DNA of 64,000 nt from an uncultured Bacilli bacterium (GCA_934162195.1 CAKPHO010000002.1:1-64000); one strand, 5' to 3'. Numbered from the stretch's first letter, positions 16,454-23,876 are shown. A program made the numbers and translations. The notes: generated by a model from the letters alone, not told the origin.

Positions 16454-17224
16454 ATGAAAGATGTTAGTTTTTTAGTTGAAAATGGAATCGATGTTAAAGG
16501 AAGTTTAGAATTGTTTGGAGATATGGACATGTATAATGAAACAGCGTCTGATTTCTTGAATTCAGTTTCTAAGAAATTAGCAGATATAAAAAAATATAAG
16601 GAAGCATCTGATATGCCAAATTACGCTATACTTGTTCATTCTTTAAAAAGTGATTCCAGATATTTAGGGTTTACTAAGTTAGCTGAACTTGCTTATAATC
16701 ACGAAATGAAAAGTAAAGCTAATGATATTACATATGTTTATAATAATTATGATGAACTTATGAGAGAAGCACATCGTATTGTTAACGTTGTTAAAGAGTA
16801 TATGGGGATGGAAGTAGAGGAACAAGAAGAAAAACCAATAATAGTAAAAGATAAAACGATCCTTGTTGTAGATGATTCTAATATTATTAGAAACTTTATT
16901 AAAAAGATATTTAACGATACATATGAAGTTATAGTAGCAAATGATGGAAAAGAAGCACTAGATATGATAGCGTTAAATCAAAACAGTAATATTGTTGGAA
17001 TGTTGCTTGATTTAAATATGCCAAACATAAATGGTTTTGAAGTATTAGAATATTTTGATAAGCATAATTTATTTTCTAAAATTCCAGTTTCAATTGTAAC
17101 AGGTGATGATTATCGTGAAACTGTAGATAGGGTATTTGCATATCCTGTTGTAGATATTCTAATTAAACCTTTTAATGAAAGAGATATAAAAAGAATTGTA
17201 GAAAAAACAATTAATCGTGGGTAA
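16454..17224 (+). CDS. HPt-receiver fusion protein (phosphorelay)
   Basis: A 256-residue cytoplasmic signalling protein. Residues ~20-115 form a four-helix HPt domain with H62 in V-H-S-L-K-S-D-S-R-Y-L-G, the phosphorylatable histidine motif. After an acidic linker, residues ~133-256 form a CheY-like receiver: V-V-D-D-S-N acidic pocket (D140, D141), phospho-acceptor D186 in L-L-D-L-N-M-P-N, then V-T-G-D-D and L-I-K-P-F. No DNA-binding output domain is present, so it probably relays phosphate or works by protein contact. No histidine kinase is next to it. The start at 16454 follows AGGTGAT; longer upstream frames lack an RBS. Confidence 0.85.
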   Translation: MKDVSFLVENGIDVKGSLELFGDMDMYNETASDFLNSVSKKLADIKKYKEASDMPNYAILVHSLKSDSRYLGFTKLAELAYNHEMKSKANDITYVYNNYDELMREAHRIVNVVKEYMGMEVEEQEEKPIIVKDKTILVVDDSNIIRNFIKKIFNDTYEVIVANDGKEALDMIALNQNSNIVGMLLDLNMPNINGFEVLEYFDKHNLFSKIPVSIVTGDDYRETVDRVFAYPVVDILIKPFNERDIKRIVEKTINRG

Positions 17225-17232
17225 AATATTAA

Positions 17233-17257
17233 AAGTAGTTGCAAAAACTACTTTTTT
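17233..17257 (+). terminator. Terminator after the HPt-receiver gene
   Basis: AAGTAGTT / AACTACTT hairpin followed by Ts. Confidence 0.85.
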
Positions 17258-17261
17258 ATGA

Positions 17262-17330
17262 TAAAATTTATCTTGTCGTGATCCGCTGGGATTAAAAAAT
17301 ATTATATATTACTTATGATCATAGATTTAA
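17262..17330 (+). promoter_or_regulatory. Possible L19 leader
   Basis: The leader before rplS holds a small hairpin, ATCC-GCT-GGGAT (~17281-17292), and a TATGATCATA palindrome. The CCGCTGG segment resembles the ribosomal-protein L19 leader of Bacilli. The family assignment is from memory and uncertain. Confidence 0.4.
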
Positions 17331-17347
17331 AAAAGGAGAGTGAAATC

Positions 17348-17689
17348 GTGAATTTAGTTGAAAAAATAACTAAGAGTCAAATTAGAACTGATATTCCTGA
17401 ATTTCAAGTTGGAGATACTGTTCGTGTTGATGTAAAAATCGTCGAAGGTAAACGAGAAAGAATCCAAGCTTTTGAAGGTATTGTTATTGCTATTCAAGGA
17501 CGTGGAATTGGAAGAAACTTTATTGTAAGAAAGATTTCAGGTGGAGTAGGAGTTGAAAGAACATTCCCTATTAATTCACCAAAAGTTGCTGCTATTACAG
17601 TAGTAAGAAAAGGTGTAGTACGTCGTGCTAAAATTGGTTCTTACTTAAGAAAATCAGTTAAACAACCAAAGATTAAAGAAAGAAATTAA
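17348..17689 (+). CDS. rplS: 50S ribosomal protein L19
   Basis: Ribosomal protein at the 30S-50S interface. The 113-residue length and the motifs [34 protein letters not shown] and [11 protein letters not shown] are diagnostic. I choose the GTG at 17348 because AAAGGAGAG lies about 10 nt upstream; a longer frame from 17315 would overlap this RBS. In many relatives rplS follows rimM-trmD, but here those two genes lie 37 kb away at 54744-55896. Confidence 0.96.
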   Translation: MNLVEKITKSQIRTDIPEFQVGDTVRVDVKIVEGKRERIQAFEGIVIAIQGRGIGRNFIVRKISGGVGVERTFPINSPKVAAITVVRKGVVRRAKIGSYLRKSVKQPKIKERN

Positions 17690-17713
17690 TAAGACGTATG
17701 AGTCTTATTTTTT
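17688..17713 (+). terminator. Terminator after rplS
   Basis: AATAAGAC / GTCTTATT hairpin followed by a T run, overlapping the stop codon. Confidence 0.88.
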
Positions 17714-17730
17714 CGTATGAGAGGTGAATT

Positions 17731-18225
17731 ATGAAATTTATAAAAGAACTAGTTCCTTATATAGTAATAATAGTCGTAGTAGTACTTATTAGAACTTTTA
17801 TTGTTACTCCAGTTCAAGTGGATGGAGAATCCATGTATCCAACATTACTTGATAATCAAATATTAATTTTAAAGAAATATGACCATAGTTATGATAGATT
17901 TGATATAGTAGTTTTTAAATATAATAATTCTAAATTAGTAAAAAGAATTATTGGGTTACCTGGAGAAACAGTAAGTTATAAAAACAATACTTTATATATC
18001 AATGATAAAGAAATAGATAACATAAAATTAGATGCTTACACATATGATTTTAATTTAAGCGAACTTGGTTTTGATAAGATACCAGAAGGATATTATTTTG
18101 TTTTAGGTGACAATAGAACAAATTCTTTAGATAGTAGAATGATAGGACTTATACCAGAAGATAGTATCCTGGGGGCAACTAATTTTAGTATTTTTCCTTT
18201 CAAAAGATTTGGCAGTATTAAATAA
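17731..18225 (+). CDS. lepB: Signal peptidase I
   Basis: Membrane serine protease that removes signal peptides from exported proteins. The 164-residue Gram-positive-type enzyme has a single N-terminal span (residues ~8-26). The catalytic dyad is S34 in D-G-E-S-M-Y-P-T and K71 in V-K-R-I-I-G-L-P-G-E. Box D/E appears as F-V-L-G-D-N-R-T-N-S-L-D-S-R. The start has a GAGAGGTG RBS. A terminator follows. It would process the several secreted proteins encoded nearby. Confidence 0.95.
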   Translation: MKFIKELVPYIVIIVVVVLIRTFIVTPVQVDGESMYPTLLDNQILILKKYDHSYDRFDIVVFKYNNSKLVKRIIGLPGETVSYKNNTLYINDKEIDNIKLDAYTYDFNLSELGFDKIPEGYYFVLGDNRTNSLDSRMIGLIPEDSILGATNFSIFPFKRFGSIK

Positions 18226-18251
18226 TAGAATTTATTTCTATTATTTTTTTT
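18221..18251 (+). terminator. Terminator after lepB
   Basis: AATAATAGAA / TTTCTATTATT inverted repeat and a T run. Confidence 0.88.
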
Positions 18252-18274
18252 GGTATAATTGATATGGTGATGGT

Positions 18275-19255
18275 ATGAACAAAAAGACAGTAGCGTTAAT
18301 AATATCTTTGCTAATTATACTTTTTCTAAGTATTTTCTTTATAAATACCAAAAAAGAATATAAAGCAAATATGTATTATATGGATACATATATATATATA
18401 AAACTATATAGTAAAAAAGATGCTAGTGAGATACTAAAAAAAATAGATGATATATATAAAGAGTATCACTCTTTAACAGATAGATATAATCATTATGAGG
18501 GAATTGTTAATATCTATGATATTTATCATAATACTTTAAGTGATAATGAATTAATAATAGATCCTAAACTATATGATATGTTAAAGTATGCTAAAGAGTG
18601 GGAAGAAAAGTATCCCAAATTTAGTATTGAAATAGGTAGTACTATTGATGTATGGAAAAAATATAGAGATAGTGGTAAAGGTATTCCGTCAAAAGAAGAA
18701 CTTGATAATACTAAAGAATATACAAAATTAATTTTGCTTGAAGATAATAAAATATTAAATAATCATCCTAATTTAGATCTAGGAGCTATATCTAAAGGAT
18801 ATACTACAGAAGTAGTTGGTAAATATTTAGAGAGTATTGGCATTGACGAATATTTAATAAATGCTGGTGGTAATGTCAAAGTAGGAAGTAACTATAAAAA
18901 GAAAAATTATAGTATTGGTATCCAAAGTCCGATTAAAGGTGAAGATCTAATGTCAGTAATAAAAGGAAATAATATTAGTGTTGTAACCAGTGGCGGATAT
19001 GAAAGAAATTATGAATATAATGGGATTACTTATCATCATATTATAGATCCAGATACTTTATATCCAAGTAATAATATGAAAAGTGTTACAGTAGTTACAA
19101 AAGATAGTGCATTAGGTGATATACTTTCAACAACATTATTTTTAAGTAGTGTAGAAGAAGTTCAAGAAATAATTAAAAATTATGATTGTGAAGCCATATG
19201 GTATACTAATGACAATAAAATAATTAGAAGTGAGAATTTCAATAAGTATGAATAA
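18275..19255 (+). CDS. apbE: FAD:protein FMN transferase (ApbE family)
   Basis: Attaches FMN covalently to a threonine of extracytoplasmic flavoproteins, using FAD and a metal ion. The 326-residue protein has an N-terminal membrane segment (residues ~6-24). Family motifs include M-D-T-Y, I-D-V-W near residue 127, L-D-L-G-A-I-S-K-G-Y, I-N-A-G-G-N-V-K-V-G and V-V-T-S-G-G-Y-E-R, followed by H-H-I-I-D-P-D-T. It overlaps the downstream NusG-II protein gene. A likely substrate is the FMN-binding lipoprotein at 22899, which has the S-G-C-T flavinylation-type motif. Confidence 0.92.
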   Translation: MNKKTVALIISLLIILFLSIFFINTKKEYKANMYYMDTYIYIKLYSKKDASEILKKIDDIYKEYHSLTDRYNHYEGIVNIYDIYHNTLSDNELIIDPKLYDMLKYAKEWEEKYPKFSIEIGSTIDVWKKYRDSGKGIPSKEELDNTKEYTKLILLEDNKILNNHPNLDLGAISKGYTTEVVGKYLESIGIDEYLINAGGNVKVGSNYKKKNYSIGIQSPIKGEDLMSVIKGNNISVVTSGGYERNYEYNGITYHHIIDPDTLYPSNNMKSVTVVTKDSALGDILSTTLFLSSVEEVQEIIKNYDCEAIWYTNDNKIIRSENFNKYE

Positions 19256-19616
19256 AAGTGATTGGAAATTAGTTATAAGTTTAGCACTTGTAATAATCGT
19301 TAGCTTTGCATTATTATTTTTAGTTAAAAATAATAATACCCCTAAAAAAGCACTAGTATATTATGAAAATGAATTAGTATTAGAAATAGATTTAAGTTTA
19401 AAAGGAGAACATGAATATCATGTTTCTGGATATAACGGAGATATATTAATTAAAACAAATGATAATAAAATTAAAGTTGAAGAGGAAAATAGTCCTAATC
19501 ATATATGTTCTAAACAAGGATATATAGATAGTAGTTATGAAGTACTTGTTTGTCTTCCTAATAAAGTAGTTATCAAAATAGAAGATAATAAAGAAATAGA
19601 TACGGTTGTGAAATGA
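19248..19616 (+). CDS. Membrane-anchored NusG domain II protein
   Basis: A 122-residue protein with one N-terminal span (residues ~5-25) and an extracytoplasmic beta-rich domain. Features such as I-D-L-S-L-K-G-E-H-E-Y, I-L-I-K-T-N-D-N-K, S-P-N-H-I-C-S-K-Q-G-Y-I, C-L-P-N-K-V-V-I-K-I match the NusG_II family. These small proteins regularly co-occur with ApbE and Gx-type membrane proteins in flavin-based electron-transfer loci. It overlaps apbE by 8 nt and the next gene by 4 nt, so all three are co-translated. Its exact role is not established. Confidence 0.8.
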   Translation: MNKSDWKLVISLALVIIVSFALLFLVKNNNTPKKALVYYENELVLEIDLSLKGEHEYHVSGYNGDILIKTNDNKIKVEEENSPNHICSKQGYIDSSYEVLVCLPNKVVIKIEDNKEIDTVVK

Positions 19617-20113
19617 TGAAAAAATTTACAAGATTAACAATGTTACTAGCACTTAGTGTAGTATTAAATATTATAGAAAGTTTTATACCACTCTTTAATG
19701 GTAATATTCCAGGATTAAAGTTAGGTCTTGCTAATATTATTATTTTAATAGTTTTATATATGTTTTCTTTTAAAGATGCTTTATATGTATCACTACTTAG
19801 AATAATATTAGTAGGTATTTTAAGAACAGGTTTATTTAGTATGACCTTCTTCTTTTCATTAGGGGGAGCTTTCCTTAGCTTGTGTTCTATGTTTATAGCT
19901 AAGAAGACTAAACTCTCTATTATAGGTGTAAGTATTGTAGGCTCTATCTTTCACAGTATAGGACAAATTTTAGTTGCAATTCTAATTATAAAAAATAGGT
20001 ACATAATTTATTATGTACCTTGGTTACTTTTATTTTCTATTCCTACAGGTATATTAGTAGGATTTACAAGCAAGACTATTTTAAATAACTTGGAGAATAG
20101 AAAAATAATATAA
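19613..20113 (+). CDS. Gx transporter family membrane protein
   Basis: A 166-residue protein with five or six membrane spans. The family signatures include N-I-P-G-L-K-L-G-L-A-N-I-I near residue 31, R-I-I-L-V-G-I-L-R-T-G-L-F and F-S-L-G-G-A-F-L-S. It belongs to the Gx/heptaprenyl-diphosphate-synthase-component-I-like family (PF07456), typically encoded with NusG-II and ApbE proteins. The transported substrate is unknown; isoprenoid or flavin precursors have been proposed for relatives. It overlaps the preceding gene (ATGATG). Confidence 0.82.
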   Translation: MMKKFTRLTMLLALSVVLNIIESFIPLFNGNIPGLKLGLANIIILIVLYMFSFKDALYVSLLRIILVGILRTGLFSMTFFFSLGGAFLSLCSMFIAKKTKLSIIGVSIVGSIFHSIGQILVAILIIKNRYIIYYVPWLLLFSIPTGILVGFTSKTILNNLENRKII

Positions 20114-20119
20114 AGATAC

Positions 20120-20148
20120 TTGCAAACTGGATGACAATGATGTATACT
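20120..20148 (+). promoter_or_regulatory. Promoter of short-peptide element, copy 1
   Basis: TTGCAA, a 17-nt spacer and TATACT; transcription should start near 20155, just before the RBS of the mini-ORF. Confidence 0.7.
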
Positions 20149-20173
20149 TAGTACAGTAAAGGACAGTGGTAGT

Positions 20174-20233
20174 ATGGTTAAAGTAGCTTTGAAAATAATA
20201 GCAAAAGCACCAACCTGGGGGGGGGTTATTTAA
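20174..20233 (+). CDS. 19-residue peptide ending PTWGGVI, copy 1
   Basis: The frame encodes MVKVALKIIAKAPTWGGVI, with AAAGG about 11 nt upstream. The copy at 45677 encodes MVKEINMKLAQNPTWGGVI: equal length, conserved MVK start and PTWGGVI end, divergent middle. The Trp-Gly-Gly-Val codons are read through nine consecutive Gs, so a one-base slip would change the end of the peptide. A basic leader with a conserved C-terminal heptapeptide resembles linear peptide pheromones, but it could equally be a regulatory leader peptide. No function is claimed. Confidence 0.5.
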   Translation: MVKVALKIIAKAPTWGGVI

Positions 20234-20263
20234 TCATACTATAGTATTAAATGATAAAGAAAA

Positions 20264-20312
20264 CACAAAGTTTCTAGACTTTTTAGTAGTCTAGATTTCT
20301 TTGTGCTTTTTT
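20264..20312 (+). terminator. Strong terminator between the short-peptide ORF and the pilin gene
   Basis: A long hairpin (CACAAAG ... TCTAGACT / AGTCTAGA ... CTTTGTG) followed by CTTTTTT. No clear separate promoter is seen between it and the pilin start at 20363, so pilin expression may depend on read-through here. Confidence 0.9.
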
Positions 20313-20362
20313 GTTGTACCTTTACAAAAAAAGTAAATCTAAATAAAAGAAGGAGGAAGATT

Positions 20363-21262
20363 ATGAAATTAAAAAATAAATACGGATTTACACTTATTGA
20401 ATTACTAGCGGTAATAGTAGTATTAGCAATAATCGCACTAATCGCAACACCAATAGTAATGAATACAATTAAGAATGCGAAGAAAGGAGCGGCTGAAAGA
20501 AGTGCGGATAGCTATGTTAAACAAGTAGAAGTAGCAGTAGCAGAAGAACGACTAAATAAAAATGAAGTACCAGAAGGCGAATATCAAATAACAAGTGATG
20601 GAAATCTATGTAGAGATAAAAGTGCAAGTTGTTCAGATGAAGAAAAAATAAAAATTGAAATGAGCGGAACAAAACCAACATCAGGGAAAATAAAGATAAC
20701 AAATGGAAGTGTTGATCAAACATCATCAAGTATGACAATAGGAGATTATACTGTTTCATATAATTCTACTAAAAAAACATATGAAGCAACAGAGAAAGGG
20801 AATACAACTCCTGATACACAATCAACAACAGTAGTGTATAGATGGGCACCAGATACTATAGAAATAGGTGATACAATAAATCCAAGTGATTATACAAAAG
20901 ATGCAAGTACATTAGGAAAAAGTAATTATTTAAAACATGTATTAGATAAAGATGATAAAGTAATAGAATCATATGCATGTGTTATATTTAATAGTAAAGA
21001 ATATTGTTTAAGAGGAGGGAACTCATCTTTCTATGGATATGCAGAAAATGAAGCAGATTATACAGGAAATGCGTTAATATTAAAACAAATAAAAGATGCA
21101 AAAATAGAGGGAATAAGCTGCTACTTCAATGCTAGCAACTGTAACTGCCATGATGGCTCCGTTAGTTTGAATGTGAATTCGTATGGTGACGTTAGTGCGG
21201 GCGATGTTGATGGCGGCTGCTCCGTCGGTGGTGATGGTAGTTCGTATTGCGTAAGCGCGTAG
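20363..21262 (+). CDS. Type IV pilin-like protein with GC-rich variable C-terminus
   Basis: The 299-residue protein opens with M-K-L-K-N-K-Y-G, then F-T-L-I-E-L-L-A-V-I-V-V-L-A-I-I-A-L-I-A-T-P. This is a class III signal: cleavage after Gly by a prepilin peptidase, with Glu at +5. A helical spine and a region close to the paralogues at 1 and 45945 follow (G-A-A-E-R-S-A-D-S-Y). The C-terminal half differs: it is cysteine-rich (C-Y-F-N-A-S-N-C-N-C, G-G-C-S-V, S-S-Y-C) and lacks the R-P-V-I lectin-type ending. From 21116 almost all codons end in C, G or T, whereas the rest of the gene favours A/T. AGGAGG precedes the start; an upstream frame from 20303 lies in the terminator. Confidence 0.9.
   Translation: MKLKNKYGFTLIELLAVIVVLAIIALIATPIVMNTIKNAKKGAAERSADSYVKQVEVAVAEERLNKNEVPEGEYQITSDGNLCRDKSASCSDEEKIKIEMSGTKPTSGKIKITNGSVDQTSSSMTIGDYTVSYNSTKKTYEATEKGNTTPDTQSTTVVYRWAPDTIEIGDTINPSDYTKDASTLGKSNYLKHVLDKDDKVIESYACVIFNSKEYCLRGGNSSFYGYAENEADYTGNALILKQIKDAKIEGISCYFNASNCNCHDGSVSLNVNSYGDVSAGDVDGGCSVGGDGSSYCVSA
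21116..21259 (+). other. Candidate DGR variable region in pilin at 20363
   Basis: Of these 48 codons only one (GTA) ends in A, in a gene and genome where A/T-ending codons dominate. Codons of the form NNC and NNT at surface-type residues (AGC, AAC, GGC, GAT, GAC, GTT, TGC) are what A-to-N mutagenesis of AAC/AAT-rich templates produces. The GC-rich tract runs about 16 bases past the TAG stop. The scaffold differs from that of the other two pilins, so a different template would be needed. Confidence 0.45.
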
Positions 21263-21294
21263 TTGTGCGCCTCTGTTCATATGATTATAGTTAT

Positions 21295-21326
21295 AGATTA
21301 TAGATAGATTCTATAATCTTTTTTTT
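21295..21326 (+). terminator. Terminator after the pilin at 20363
   Basis: AGATTATAG / CTATAATCT, 7-nt loop, then eight Ts. Confidence 0.9.
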
Positions 21327-21351
21327 AAGTAAAAAATATAATTTAAAATAC

Positions 21352-21380
21352 TTGAAAAAAAATAACTAATATTATATACT
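21352..21380 (+). promoter_or_regulatory. Promoter of the lemA operon
   Basis: TTGAAA, a 17-nt spacer and TATACT, 24 nt before the lemA start. Confidence 0.65.
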
Positions 21381-21404
21381 TAATGTATAGAAAGTAGGGA
21401 TAAG

Positions 21405-21971
21405 ATGAAAAAAAGTTTAGGTATTGTGATTGGAGTAGTGGCTGCTGTTTTAATTATAATTGGTTTATTTGGTTCAAGCTACAATAAGATGGTTAAAGAA
21501 AACGAAAATGTTGAAAGTAAATATTCAGATATTTCTGTTCAATTAAAAAGAAGAACTGATTTAATTCCAAATTTAGTTAATACTGTTAAAGGTTATATGG
21601 AACATGAACAAAATGTTATTGATAGTATTACTACAGCTCGTTCTAATTTAATGAGTGCAAAGACAGTTGAAGAACAAGCTAAAGCTAACTCTGAATTAAC
21701 CAGTGCATTAAATGCTCTTGCTGTTGTTGTAGAAAATTATCCAGATTTAAAAGCTAATACAAATTTTATACAATTACAAGATGAATTAGCTGGTACTGAA
21801 AATAGAATAGCTGTATCACGCAAAGATTATAATGATGCTGTTAAGAGTTATAATCAAATGATTAAAAGCTTTCCAAAAAATTTAGTTGTTGGTATGTTTG
21901 GTTTTGAAAAGAAAGCATATTTTGAAATTTCAGAATCAGAAAAAGAGGTACCAAATGTTTCATTTGAATAG
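21405..21971 (+). CDS. lemA: LemA family protein
   Basis: LemA proteins are small membrane-anchored coiled-coil proteins of unclear biochemical role. The 188 residues comprise an N-terminal span (residues ~4-22), then the typical N-x-M-V-K-x-N-E-N-V-x-x-K-Y-S-D-I-x-V-Q-L-K-R-R-x-D-L-I-P-N-L-V pattern. Further family blocks follow, namely V-E-N-Y-P-D-L-K-A-N and L-A-G-T-E-N-R-I-A-V-S-R-K-D-Y-N. It ends with the F-G-F-E-K-K-A-Y-F-E motif. It overlaps the TPM-domain gene, the usual LemA partner. Confidence 0.95.
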   Translation: MKKSLGIVIGVVAAVLIIIGLFGSSYNKMVKENENVESKYSDISVQLKRRTDLIPNLVNTVKGYMEHEQNVIDSITTARSNLMSAKTVEEQAKANSELTSALNALAVVVENYPDLKANTNFIQLQDELAGTENRIAVSRKDYNDAVKSYNQMIKSFPKNLVVGMFGFEKKAYFEISESEKEVPNVSFE

Positions 21972-22884
21972 GATTAAAAAGTATTTAATCCTTCTTCTTT
22001 TATTTATTAGTATAGGTTGTTTTAGTAATGTAAAAGCTTTGGTAAATCCTACAAATGAATTTTATGTAAATGACTATGCTAATATATTATCTGAAGAAAC
22101 TGAAAAATATATTATTGATAAAAGTTCAAAACTAGCTAATGTTGATGGAACGCAAATTGTTGTTGTGACAGTTCCAAATTTAGAAGGTCAAAGTTTGGAA
22201 TCTTATGCAACTGCGTTATTTCGTAAATTTGGAATAGGCAATAAAGAAAAGAATAATGGATTACTGTTATTACTTGCTTTAGAAGAAAGGCAGTTTAGAG
22301 TAGAGGTAGGATATGGTCTTGAAGGTATACTTCCAGATGGAAAAACAGGAAGGTTTCAAGATCAATATATAATTCCATATTTAAGAGAGAATAATTGGGA
22401 TGAAGGAATTAAAAATGGTTATGATGCTTTCTATTCTGAAATAGTTAAACAAAATAATTTGGATTTAAGTTATACTGAAGCTACTGCTATTGCGGATAGT
22501 CAAGGAGATTCGGAAAATTTAATGTTACTATTATTCTTAGGAGCGGTAATTGGATGCGTAAATGGTGCCATTTTAAAGAATGTGGTAAAAAATAAAGGTA
22601 TTGGAATAAAGGTTTTAGCATTTATTTTGTACTACGTATTTGTATTTATTGTTGCAGGATGGGCACTTAGTAATAATTTACAAAATTTATTTCTTTGTTT
22701 ATGCCCAATGAATCCTATCGCATTCTTGTTTGGTTATTTAAATTTGCAAACTCGAATAGGTTCTGGATCTGGTGGATATGGAGGATGGTCATCAGGTGGT
22801 AGTAGTTGGGGTTCTTCCGGAGGCGGAGGATTCTCTGGCGGAGGAGGTTCTTCTGGTGGTGGAGGAAGCTCAAGAGGTTTTTAG
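21955..22884 (+). CDS. TPM-domain (YgcG-like) membrane protein
   Basis: 309 residues. A signal peptide (residues ~8-28) precedes a TPM domain (residues ~34-165; e.g. V-N-D-Y-A-N-I-L-S, V-V-V-T-V-P-N-L-E-G, V-G-Y-G-L-E-G-I-L-P-D). Two or three spans (~180-265) and a C-terminal tail made almost only of Gly, Ser and Trp follow. TPM-fold proteins of this arrangement are encoded next to LemA in many bacteria; relatives have been linked to phosphatase activity or photosystem repair in plants. The start at 21955 overlaps lemA by 17 nt, with AGAGGT upstream. The Gly/Ser tail is low-complexity and could flex outside the membrane. Confidence 0.85.
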   Translation: MFHLNRIKKYLILLLLFISIGCFSNVKALVNPTNEFYVNDYANILSEETEKYIIDKSSKLANVDGTQIVVVTVPNLEGQSLESYATALFRKFGIGNKEKNNGLLLLLALEERQFRVEVGYGLEGILPDGKTGRFQDQYIIPYLRENNWDEGIKNGYDAFYSEIVKQNNLDLSYTEATAIADSQGDSENLMLLLFLGAVIGCVNGAILKNVVKNKGIGIKVLAFILYYVFVFIVAGWALSNNLQNLFLCLCPMNPIAFLFGYLNLQTRIGSGSGGYGGWSSGGSSWGSSGGGGFSGGGGSSGGGGSSRGF

Positions 22885-22898
22885 AAAGGAATATAAAA

Positions 22899-23333
22899 AT
22901 GAAAAAAATATTAATTAGTGTTTGTTTATTAGTATGTATGATTGGTATATGTGGTTGTGAAAAAGTAGGCTACAAAGAAGGAAAATATAGTGGTAGTGCC
23001 TTAGATACTTATAATAACGAAGAAAATACTGCTACTGCAGATGTTGTTATTAACAAAGAAGGAAAAATCGAAAGTGTTTATATTGATACAACTTATCAAG
23101 GAACTACTAAAAAAACTTTAGGATATAATTATAATATGCAAAAATATTATCCATCTGCACAAGGTGAATGGTTTGAACAAGTTGAAAGATTAGAAAAAGC
23201 AATTGTTGAAAATCAAGGAACTGAATTCTTAAAATTAAATGAAGATGGTAAGACAGATGCAGTTAGTGGATGTACTATTAAAATAGATGCTATAGTAAAA
23301 GCTGTAGATGCTGCTTTAAGTAAAGCAAAATAG
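22899..23333 (+). CDS. FMN-binding domain lipoprotein
   Basis: A 144-residue exported protein. The N-terminal signal ends in I-C-G-C, a lipobox with Cys18, so it should be lipid-anchored. The FMN-binding domain has the K-E-G-K-Y-S-G-S-A-L-D-T-Y start. Its D-A-V-S-G-C-T-I segment (residues ~122-129) fits the flavinylation motif, where ApbE attaches FMN to the Thr. Similar lipoproteins (PplA-like) carry electrons outside Gram-positive cells. It lies 3 kb downstream of apbE. The start at 22899 follows AAAGGA; the longer frame from 22806 only reads through the Gly-rich tail of the previous gene. Confidence 0.88.
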   Translation: MKKILISVCLLVCMIGICGCEKVGYKEGKYSGSALDTYNNEENTATADVVINKEGKIESVYIDTTYQGTTKKTLGYNYNMQKYYPSAQGEWFEQVERLEKAIVENQGTEFLKLNEDGKTDAVSGCTIKIDAIVKAVDAALSKAK

Positions 23334-23357
23334 AGTAGAATTTCTACTCTTTTTTTA
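23332..23357 (+). terminator. Terminator after the FMN-binding lipoprotein gene
   Basis: AGAGTAGAA / TTTCTACTCT followed by seven Ts. Confidence 0.9.
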
Positions 23358-23360
23358 TCT

Positions 23361-23389
23361 TTGGAAATAATTAAAAAAGATGATATAAT
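23361..23389 (+). promoter_or_regulatory. Promoter of the lspA operon
   Basis: TTGGAA, a 17-nt spacer and a consensus TATAAT. Confidence 0.75.
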
Positions 23390-23405
23390 ATTAAAGGTGA
23401 GTGAG

Positions 23406-23876
23406 ATGAAAAAGATATTACCAATTAGTTTATTATTAGTTGTAATAGATCAAATAGTTAAAATACTTGTCATAAATAAGATGGCTCTACAACAATCTAT
23501 TATTGTTATTAACAATTTTTTTAATATAACATATGTTAAAAATACTGGAGCAGCATGGAGTATCTTAAGTGGTAATGTATTACTTCTAATAATGATTTCA
23601 ATCATTGCTTTAGGTGTTATATATTATTGTTTGATTAAAGGTAAAGAATTAAAAAAAATAGATATAGTAAGCTATAGTATGCTAATAGGTGGTATAATAG
23701 GAAATCTAATTGATCGAGTAGTACATGGCTATGTTATTGATTATTTAGATTTTAAAATATTTAATTATAATTTTCCAATTTTTAATATCGCAGATACTTT
23801 AATAGTCATCTCTATTATAATAATTGGAATTAGCTTGATAGTAGGTGAATATCGTGAACAAAATAGAAATAAATGA
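23406..23876 (+). CDS. lspA: Signal peptidase II (lipoprotein signal peptidase)
   Basis: Membrane aspartyl protease that cleaves prolipoproteins before the lipidated Cys; the FMN-binding lipoprotein just upstream is a candidate substrate. 156 residues, four spans. The conserved blocks are D-Q-I-V-K near residue 16, V-K-N-T-G-A-A-W-S-I near 45, and G-G-I-I-G-N-L-I-D-R. The catalytic region V-I-D-Y-L-D-F, P-I-F-N-I-A-D completes the set (the Asp residues in G-N-L-I-D-R and N-I-A-D are catalytic). The start at 23406 follows GGTGAG. Its 3' end overlaps the next gene by 23 nt. Confidence 0.96.
   Translation: MKKILPISLLLVVIDQIVKILVINKMALQQSIIVINNFFNITYVKNTGAAWSILSGNVLLLIMISIIALGVIYYCLIKGKELKKIDIVSYSMLIGGIIGNLIDRVVHGYVIDYLDFKIFNYNFPIFNIADTLIVISIIIIGISLIVGEYREQNRNK

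Larger units (their letters stand above)
20155..20312 (+). repeat. Short-peptide/hairpin leader element, copy 1
   Basis: The element at 45659-45813 shares its structure and long stretches of identical sequence. In order: RBS, the start of a mini-ORF, a variable stretch, CCAACC plus nine G, TTATTTAATCATACTATAG, then a long terminator. A continuous helix of 13 pairs can form between 20170-20182 and 20229-20241, with the AUG in one arm and the stop in the other. The element lies 51 bp before the pilin at 20363. I recognise no known RNA family. Confidence 0.75.
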
